Assembly (NCBI GenBank): GCA_018725535.1 | Contig: QLUS01000049.1 | Span: 1-10,917 of the forward strand | Length of the DNA stretch: 10,917 bases | Direction: 5' to 3' | Origin: Bacillota bacterium | GTDB taxonomy: Bacteria > Bacillota > UBA994 | Part shown: in pieces, positions 6,584 through 10,917 of the stretch | Numbering within the stretch: position 1 is the stretch's first letter | Layout of the letters: every line of letters starts with the position of its first letter | Position numbers and translations under genes: made by a program | The notes under the pieces: generated by a model | Told to the model about the DNA's origin: nothing | Database searches by the model: none | Seen by the model: only the letters and a program-made list of their open reading frames with translations

Positions 6584-6859
6584 CTCTAAGCGCACTAGCA
6601 GTTCCTCAAGCCGCGCGCGGTCAGACAGAATAAAGGCGAGTTGGTGCAACTTGTCCTCAGACAGCGAAAGCGTTGCAGCAGGCAGAAAACCAAAGGCATG
6701 CATAAACTGCCCGGCCGCAAAAGAAACCGGTTTTAGGGCCTCCCCAAAGAATATAGCCGGAACCTCTAGTCCCAGGTTGTGGATCTTTTGCACTAACGCG
6801 TCCATTAAGGCTGCCTGCTCGGCAGCTTTTGGCTCAGCTACTGGTACAAACTCAAACAC
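6554..6859 (-). CDS. Unrecognised small protein, PAIFF-motif paralogue B
   Basis: I do not recognise a named family. From the chosen start it has 101 residues: an acidic, probably helical N-terminal part, then a hydrophobic central stretch beginning at the shared motif PAIFFxExxKPxSFxxxQ (34-51), and a charged C-terminal helix with DRxxxExLxVxLE. The same motifs in the same order occur in the protein at 10051-10347, so the two are paralogues. The central stretch may lie against a membrane or a partner protein; no clear transmembrane helix or signal peptide is seen. The GTG at 6859 follows GGGGGA with a 6-nt spacer and gives a length like that of its paralogue. An upstream in-frame GTG at 6877 is possible but has no ribosome binding site. 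The gene is third in line after the MutL-type ATPase. Its last codons encode Arg-Pro-Pro and lie in a GC-rich hairpin. Confidence 0.72.
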   Translation of the reverse strand: MFEFVPVAEPKAAEQAALMDALVQKIHNLGLEVPAIFFGEALKPVSFAAGQFMHAFGFLPAATLSLSEDKLHQLAFILSDRARLEELLVRLESPRPPATGR

Positions 6860-6866
6860 AACCAAT

Positions 6867-6908
6867 CCCCCACACACTTTCCCGTAGTGTGCGCAGGAGG
6901 CGTGGGGG
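6867..6908 (-). promoter_or_regulatory. Leader hairpin sequestering the ribosome binding site of paralogue B
   Basis: In minus-strand RNA, CCCCCA (6908-6903) can pair with UGGGGG (6872-6867), and an inner hairpin CACACU (6891-6886) pairs with AGUGUG (6878-6873) around a 7-nt loop. The outer 3' arm contains most of the GGGGGA ribosome binding site used by the GTG at 6859. The structure could limit translation. The left side has an 11-nt bulge between the two stems, so stability needs calculation. Confidence 0.4.
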
Positions 6909-6928
6909 GCATGCGGCGCATGGCGTAC

Positions 6929-6961
6929 AGCGGAAAGCGGAAAGCGGAAAGCGGAAAGCGA
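6929..6961. repeat. Heptamer tandem array (AGCGGAA, about 4.7 copies)
   Basis: Four exact copies of AGCGGAA followed by a partial copy (AGCGA) occupy 33 bp between the barrel-sandwich gene and paralogue B. The preceding bases GCATGGC (6918-6924) and GTACAGC (6925-6931) keep the same 7-bp phase and the terminal GC, so the degenerate periodic tract may begin near 6911. The array is non-coding and ends 7 bp beyond the stop codon of the 372-residue gene. Confidence 0.85.
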
Positions 6962-6968
6962 CTCACGC

Positions 6969-8087
6969 TTACCCCTCTATCAACTCCACGTTAGCGCGGG
7001 GGATGGTGACGATTTCGCCGCTAGCTAACTTGGCGGTGAGGATGCGCACTTTCGCGCCGGTCTCGATAACATGTAGCTCTGGGGGCAGGGAATGCACTGT
7101 GGCTAACTTGCCAAAGTACGGCTCGCGAATGATGCGAATGGGGGTGCCAGCTTCCATACCGCTGGTCATATCTCGCTCGGCGGATTGCCGCATGTCTTCG
7201 CTGGTAACAACAATCTCCGGCCGCATAACCCCGGCACGAATCTGTGTCGCCCCGTTAATTGAAGCTACTTGCCCATTCAGGGAAGTAAGCAAGGCAAAAG
7301 TCTTGTCAGCCATGTTAATCTGGCCAAAACCTTCTGTCAGAACGACCGTAATGGGAATGTCCTCCGCGCCGGTGATCGCCACGCCAATGTCGTGACCTAG
7401 GTACTCGATGAGATCCTTGTCGATAATCCCGCCTGCTACTAAGCCCGCCGCGCCAACTTGGGCCGCTTTTTTTAAGGCATCGGCAGTGACAAGGGAGCCT
7501 CCCACAACTATCTTGCCTTTGTGCTCAGGCTTAATCTTGTCACTGTTCAAGATTTCGGCATTAGTCTTAGCTACTACTTCCAGAACGCCCTGCGTCTCGC
7601 CACCCACCCCAAAGATTCCTTGAATTAGCGCGGCAGGCGTTTCAATCACTACACCTTCGCGCGGGAGGATTTCGCTCACGGTGCCGTGGATGTATGCGAG
7701 GATAGACACCGGCACGGCGGGGCGACGCAGCGTGATCACACCGGTGACACCGGAGACGTTGTCTACCGTACCATCAATAGGAGAATGCACGGGCGTCTTA
7801 AACAAACCAAAGAAAGAAACCTTCTCCGCAATGACTTCGCCCTTTTTCACGGGGTCGCCCTTCTTCTTCTTCATGACCTCCAGCACTTCTTCACCTTCAA
7901 GGCCTAGCTGGTTGGCAATGTTGACTGTTTCGGGGTCGCCAGGAATCTGCGTGCGTGCCACTACGTCGTGCGGCCTAACCACGTCGCCTACTTTGACCAT
8001 TACCTCTCCCGGTATGGGAAGGCGGCGGCGCTTGCGCACGATGACGGACTCTGTGACCAGCAACCCGGGGGTGTATGCATTAGCCAT
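6969..8087 (-). CDS. MutL-linked protein with barrel-sandwich hybrid and KOW-like regions
   Basis: This 372-residue protein has no named function that I know. Residues about 22-122 resemble the lipoyl/biotinyl or RnfC-type barrel-sandwich fold, with paired turns: PIPGEVMVKVGDVVRPHDVVA (25-45), KKGDPVKKGEVIAE (75-88) and SPIDGTVDNVSG (102-113). No biotin- or lipoyl-accepting MKM or DKA lysine motif is obvious. A middle region (about 190-300) holds KIVVGGSL and GAAGLVAGGIIDKDLIEYLG. The C-terminal segment IRIIREPYFGKLATV (317-331), followed by ETGAKVRILTAKLASGE and IPRANVELIE, resembles a KOW beta-barrel. It has no signal peptide or membrane helix. It starts 15 bp after the MutL stop, with AAAGGAGG at 8097-8104. 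The start region carries a duplicated ATGGCTA; the ATG at 8087 has the better 9-nt spacing and opens the long frame. Close linkage suggests it acts with the MutL ATPase. Confidence 0.8.
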   Translation of the reverse strand: MANAYTPGLLVTESVIVRKRRRLPIPGEVMVKVGDVVRPHDVVARTQIPGDPETVNIANQLGLEGEEVLEVMKKKKGDPVKKGEVIAEKVSFFGLFKTPVHSPIDGTVDNVSGVTGVITLRRPAVPVSILAYIHGTVSEILPREGVVIETPAALIQGIFGVGGETQGVLEVVAKTNAEILNSDKIKPEHKGKIVVGGSLVTADALKKAAQVGAAGLVAGGIIDKDLIEYLGHDIGVAITGAEDIPITVVLTEGFGQINMADKTFALLTSLNGQVASINGATQIRAGVMRPEIVVTSEDMRQSAERDMTSGMEAGTPIRIIREPYFGKLATVHSLPPELHVIETGAKVRILTAKLASGEIVTIPRANVELIEG

Positions 8088-8102
8088 TAGCCATTTCCTC
8101 CT

Positions 8103-9932
8103 TTAACCGAGATACTTCCCGAGAATGTCCATAGGATATGCGTCAAGTGCTTTGTACCACTCCACTAACTTGCGAATGCGCTTTGACTTGTCGCTAGGCA
8201 GTCCGAGCGGCCCGCGGCCTCGCGCGTCGATGATCACGCCGACCACGCCACCGTGCACCTTAGCATGCACTTCATGCCCCTTGCCCCGACCGAGGTCAAA
8301 GCCACGCGCAGGTTTAGCTACTGCATCAGCCGTCTCATCCTCTGCCAAGGGAATTAAGTGCATGGAGCCGTAGGTGGCTTTGCGCTCAATGACTTTGCCT
8401 TGCGAGGTGGTAATCTTGACGGAGACGCAGTCGTCACCCTCTTTGGCTGTTCCCACGGGGGCAATGGCAGTGCCTAGGCGAATTAGGCAGTCGCGGTCAA
8501 AAACTTGCTGCGCCGCCTCCGGGTTCACGCTAGATAGCACCCCTAACTGCGGCATCATAAAGATGGAGTCGACAGCTAACTGAGTGAAGCCCTCGGGCAC
8601 GAAGCTGTCAAGCATCATCAGGGCACTCTGCACGCGGCGGGGAGCATGCGACAACACACCGCCCGAACCAACAATCATGCCCAGCTTCATTAAGTCAACC
8701 AAGGAAGCACCAGTCGCCGTCTGCTCAAACGCTTCGGCAATGTCTCGCTGCGTCTGAATGCCGCGCAAGCCCACGGCCAAGGATTTGTGATGCTCAAATG
8801 CCCAACGCAAAGCTTCGCGCGCAATCGCTTGCTCAATAATTAGTTCCTGCATGGTCTGGGGAATGGTGGTGGGGCGGATCATCTTGTTGCGGATGCGGTT
8901 GCGCAAATCCGCTACCTCAATGTCAAAGGGCACCCAGCGCATGATGTTCTCAACCCCTGACTCCAACATAACGTTGCAGATGCTGTAACTCATACCGAGG
9001 TTAGCGGAAACCGTGCGATTAAAAGTATCGGCGAAAACCGAGAACACGTCAGTAGTAGCGCCGCCAATATCTACGCCGACTACAGTCATCTTCTTCTGGC
9101 TGGCCACGGTCTCGATCATCTTGCCCACAGCCCCGGGAGTTGGCATAATGGGGACGTCCGTCCAACTCATCAGCTTGTTATAGCCAGGGGCCTGAGCCAT
9201 AACATGCTCCATAAACAGATTGTGGATCTCCTCACGCGCAGGACCTAGCACCTCCCTTTCCAGCACGGGGCGCAGGTTGTCTACCATGCGCAGGTCAGTC
9301 TTCCCCCCAAGCGTAGCCTGAATGTGCTTGCGGGCTTCCTTGTTCCCGGCGTAAATAATGGGGAGGTTAAAGCCGATGCCGAGGCGGGGGCGGGGTTCGG
9401 CCGCCGCGATAAGCTCGGCGAGTTCCACTACATGGGTAACAGTCCCACCGTCAATGCCGCCGGACATAAGAATCATGTCGGGGCGTAGCTGGCGAATGCG
9501 CTGTATCTTTTGATAGGGAAGACGCCCGTCGTTAATAGCGATCACATCCATAACGATAGCGCCTGCACCGAGAGCCGCACGCTGGGCGCTTTCGGCGGTC
9601 ATTTGCTTAACTACTCCGGCCACCATCATCTGTAGCCCACCGCCCGCGCTGCTTGTGGAGAGGTATAAATCTACTCCCACCTTGCTGTCCCGCTGCGGCG
9701 TGATGATGCCGGACTCGTCTTGGAATGTGCGCCCCATTAGCTCCTCGATTTCGTGGATGGCGTTACGCGCTCCCATGGTAACGTCTTCAAAAGGAGCCTC
9801 AACAGTGGTCGGGGCCTCGCCACGACAGACTAGTCGGTACACGCCGTCCACCAGTTCAATGAGAATGGCCTTGGTGGTAGTACTGCCACAGTCTGTAGCG
9901 AGAATCGACCGTAGTTTCCGGTTCTGCTCCAT
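8103..9932 (-). CDS. MutL/GlmL-family ASKHA ATPase (glutamate mutase L-like)
   Basis: The 609-residue protein belongs to the MutL (GlmL) family of actin/Hsp70-fold ATPases, not to the mismatch-repair MutL. The nucleotide site is complete: phosphate-1 ATDCGSTTTKA (12-22), phosphate-2 GVDIGGATTDV (286-296) and the adenosine-type motif GMIVGSGGV (418-426). Other conserved segments are STSSAGGGLQMMVAG (92-106) and LMSGGIDGGT (155-164). Family members sit beside adenosylcobalamin-dependent glutamate mutase or ornithine aminomutase and are thought to assist or reactivate them. No such mutase subunit is visible here. Compared with clostridial GlmL of roughly 460 residues (from memory), this one has an extra C-terminal region of about 140 residues containing GGVVGVIIDARGRGPLGLP (561-579). 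The ATG start at 9932 is preceded by AGGGA. It heads a three-gene group with the barrel-sandwich gene and PAIFF paralogue B. Confidence 0.88.
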   Translation of the reverse strand: MEQNRKLRSILATDCGSTTTKAILIELVDGVYRLVCRGEAPTTVEAPFEDVTMGARNAIHEIEELMGRTFQDESGIITPQRDSKVGVDLYLSTSSAGGGLQMMVAGVVKQMTAESAQRAALGAGAIVMDVIAINDGRLPYQKIQRIRQLRPDMILMSGGIDGGTVTHVVELAELIAAAEPRPRLGIGFNLPIIYAGNKEARKHIQATLGGKTDLRMVDNLRPVLEREVLGPAREEIHNLFMEHVMAQAPGYNKLMSWTDVPIMPTPGAVGKMIETVASQKKMTVVGVDIGGATTDVFSVFADTFNRTVSANLGMSYSICNVMLESGVENIMRWVPFDIEVADLRNRIRNKMIRPTTIPQTMQELIIEQAIAREALRWAFEHHKSLAVGLRGIQTQRDIAEAFEQTATGASLVDLMKLGMIVGSGGVLSHAPRRVQSALMMLDSFVPEGFTQLAVDSIFMMPQLGVLSSVNPEAAQQVFDRDCLIRLGTAIAPVGTAKEGDDCVSVKITTSQGKVIERKATYGSMHLIPLAEDETADAVAKPARGFDLGRGKGHEVHAKVHGGVVGVIIDARGRGPLGLPSDKSKRIRKLVEWYKALDAYPMDILGKYLG

Positions 9933-9952
9933 GAATCCCTAGTCTCCCTTCG

Positions 9953-9988
9953 TAATTGGAAATTGCGGTGGAACACTCACACCAATTA
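9953..9988. repeat. Inverted repeat in the MutL leader
   Basis: Perfect 7-bp arms TAATTGG (9953-9959) and CCAATTA (9982-9988) are separated by 22 bp, so the arm centres are 29 bp apart, close to three helical turns. The repeat lies between the terminator at 10009-10037 and the MutL start codon, where a promoter or operator is expected. No convincing -10/-35 pair was found in this stretch. Confidence 0.3.
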
Positions 9989-10008
9989 AGTACATATCAC
10001 ACAGCCAG

Positions 10009-10037
10009 AAAAAATCACGCCTACCGAAATAAGCGTG
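10009..10037 (-). terminator. Intrinsic terminator after PAIFF paralogue A
   Basis: On the minus strand CACGCTTA and TAGGCGTG form an 8-bp stem (one T-G wobble) around the 6-nt loop TTTCGG, followed by ATTTTTT. It begins 14 nt after the stop codon of the gene at 10051-10347. It separates that transcript from the MutL group, which therefore probably has its own promoter between here and 9945. Confidence 0.8.
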
Positions 10038-10050
10038 CAAATTGTCAATG

Positions 10051-10347
10051 TTAGGACTTTTTTCGCTTTTGCGCCTCCCGCTCTTCCAACAGGACCATCA
10101 ACCGTTCGACGTTTTCGCGGTCGGCCATCACCTGGCTAAACTCCTCGAGCAGCTTCTCGTTCATGATCAAGCCCGCCATCGGCGCAAAGGAAAGCAAAGC
10201 CTGACTGCCCACAAAAGACAGGGGCTTGCTCATCTCCAGGAAGAAAATAGCAGGGGTGATCATGTCGAACCGCTCGATTTTCTCGGCTACCTTTAGGAGT
10301 AATTCGTCGCGGCGCTCCGGGGTTAAATCGGCTACACCCAAAACCAT
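10051..10347 (-). CDS. Unrecognised small protein, PAIFF-motif paralogue A
   Basis: This 98-residue protein is not assigned to a named family. It has an N-terminal charged helix-like part (TPERRDELLLKVAEKIERF), then PAIFFLEMSKPLSFVGSQ (32-49), which begins a hydrophobic stretch to about residue 60, and a C-terminal DRENVERLMVLLE followed by a lysine/arginine-rich end. The motif spacing matches the protein encoded at 6554-6859, so the two are paralogues on either side of the MutL and barrel-sandwich genes. The hydrophobic stretch is broken by Lys, Pro and Ser, so it is more likely a buried or membrane-surface helix than a transmembrane segment. The ATG at 10347 follows a GAGGT ribosome binding site and lies 30 bp after the upstream membrane-protein gene. 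The gene ends its transcript at the terminator 10009-10037. Confidence 0.8.
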   Translation of the reverse strand: MVLGVADLTPERRDELLLKVAEKIERFDMITPAIFFLEMSKPLSFVGSQALLSFAPMAGLIMNEKLLEEFSQVMADRENVERLMVLLEEREAQKRKKS

Positions 10348-10377
10348 GGTCTTAACCTCGCTTTCGCCCTAGTTGGC

Positions 10378-10845
10378 CTATGTGATAAATTTGCCGATAA
10401 CGGCTAGCACTTGCTCGGGCTTCTGGTCGCTAAAATACAAAAAATGGCCTAATTTGCTCTTCCTGCCTATGCCGTAGACAAGGAAAACGCCGTCAGCGTG
10501 CTTGCGCATACCTGTATATTGCGACCACGCCCGCGAAGTCTTGTGAAATAGCGACTTAACTTCCACTCCCGCCGTGGTGAGGCGATAGTGTGAGGGGAAA
10601 ATGTATGAGCTGTAGGCGGCAGTTAAGACACCAACCGCCAGCACTACCCATATTATCTCCCGATACAGTATATATAGCAACGCGAGAAACAGAAGGCAGC
10701 TTACCCCGAAGATAGCGCCTTTCTTGGGCTCTTCACGGAAGGGCGTAGCTGTCCATTTGAGGAGCTCCCCTTCCTGCGCTTTAACCGGCGTGCTCTGCGA
10801 GCTAGGCTTTTCTTTGCTGCCCTTTTTCTTGACCTGCTTTTTCAT
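10378..10845 (-). CDS. Small membrane protein with two helices and a possible PH-like domain
   Basis: This 155-residue protein is not recognised by name. Residues 1-25 are very lysine-rich and likely cytosolic. After LLKWTATPFREEPKKG come two hydrophobic segments, about 43-61 and 64-82, separated by a short YREI turn, so a helical hairpin with both ends in the cytosol is expected. The remainder, from YRLTTAGVEVKSLFHKTSRAW to VLAVIGKFIT, has the strand-rich pattern and a final helix seen in bacterial PH (YdbS/YdbT-like) domains that follow two membrane helices; this resemblance is a judgement by eye. The ATG at 10845 has an AGGGGGA ribosome binding site. It is followed after 30 bp by PAIFF paralogue A, probably on the same transcript. 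Confidence 0.75.
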   Translation of the reverse strand: MKKQVKKKGSKEKPSSQSTPVKAQEGELLKWTATPFREEPKKGAIFGVSCLLFLALLYILYREIIWVVLAVGVLTAAYSSYIFPSHYRLTTAGVEVKSLFHKTSRAWSQYTGMRKHADGVFLVYGIGRKSKLGHFLYFSDQKPEQVLAVIGKFIT

Positions 10846-10858
10846 TTATTCCCCCTGT

Positions 10859-10917
10859 CTAGACGGGCCAATCGCGTAATAGCTCTAAGACTTTTTTCAC
10901 CGGCAGTGCCTGCACTA
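10859..10917 (-). CDS. C-terminal end of an unrecognised upstream gene (partial)
   Basis: On the minus strand the most natural reading frame entering from the window edge gives the tail VQALPVKKVLELLRDWPV and then a TAG at 10861-10859, 13 bp before the start of the membrane-protein gene. Another frame stays open to a TGA overlapping that ATG, but its codons (CGA, AGG, AGA) look less like the neighbours. Too little sequence is present to name a family. If real, the gene is co-transcribed with the two genes that follow. Confidence 0.4.
   Translation of the reverse strand, partial: VQALPVKKVLELLRDWPV

Noticed and set aside
6485..6961. Heptamer arrays as a CRISPR array
   Set aside because: Units are 7 bp and contiguous with no spacers, and no cas genes are present.
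8078..8094. Duplicated ATGGCTA giving a five-codon upstream frame (MANG-stop) before the 372-residue gene, possibly a regulatory leader peptide
   Set aside because: Its ATG is only 2 nt from the ribosome binding site, too close for efficient initiation, while the main ATG has proper spacing.
10043..10048. Perfect TTGACA on the minus strand as a -35 element for the MutL gene
   Set aside because: No -10 hexamer lies at 16-18 bp, and the sequence immediately downstream is the intrinsic terminator hairpin.

Overview
All supported genes in this window lie on the minus strand, so transcription runs from the high-coordinate end to the low-coordinate end. The organism looks like a bacterium of the Bacillota (a Clostridia-like or related lineage) with moderately high GC. 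The evidence is the HrcA-type CIRCE operator in front of groES-groEL, the thiL-tsaE-tsaB-rimI-tsaD gene order, strong AGGAGG-type ribosome binding sites, and a MutL-type ASKHA ATPase next to a barrel-sandwich protein. This placement is inference; there is no rRNA or other phylogenetic marker to settle it, and no tRNA, mobile element or CRISPR array was seen.

Layout in transcription order. (1) 10917-10051: the last codons of an unrecognised gene, a small two-helix membrane protein with a possible PH-like C-terminal domain, and a 98-residue protein with a PAIFF motif, closed by a good intrinsic terminator at 10009-10037. (2) 9932-6554: a MutL (GlmL)-family ATPase, a 372-residue protein with lipoyl/RnfC-like barrel-sandwich and KOW-like parts, and a second PAIFF protein that is a clear paralogue of the first. 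Two arrays with 7-bp periodicity and several hairpins lie on either side of this last gene. (3) 6405-2772: a promoter, then thiL, tsaE, tsaB, rimI and tsaD, packed with overlaps or zero spacing, followed after a 66-bp gap by a 5-formyltetrahydrofolate cyclo-ligase gene (2705-2112). The gap and the end of tsaD contain five DnaA-box-like 9-mers in the same orientation. (4) 2037-8: a promoter with a perfect CIRCE operator, then groES and groEL.

Functionally, regions 3 and 4 are housekeeping: thiamine diphosphate synthesis, the tRNA t6A37 modification machinery, folate one-carbon salvage and the GroE chaperonin. Regions 1 and 2 are the less explained part. The MutL family is known beside adenosylcobalamin-dependent mutases, but no mutase subunit is visible here. 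The ATPase is instead surrounded by unrecognised proteins, including the PAIFF pair, which suggests a conserved but poorly described chaperone- or cofactor-related module. The most noteworthy non-coding signal is the DnaA-box cluster at 2719-2799.
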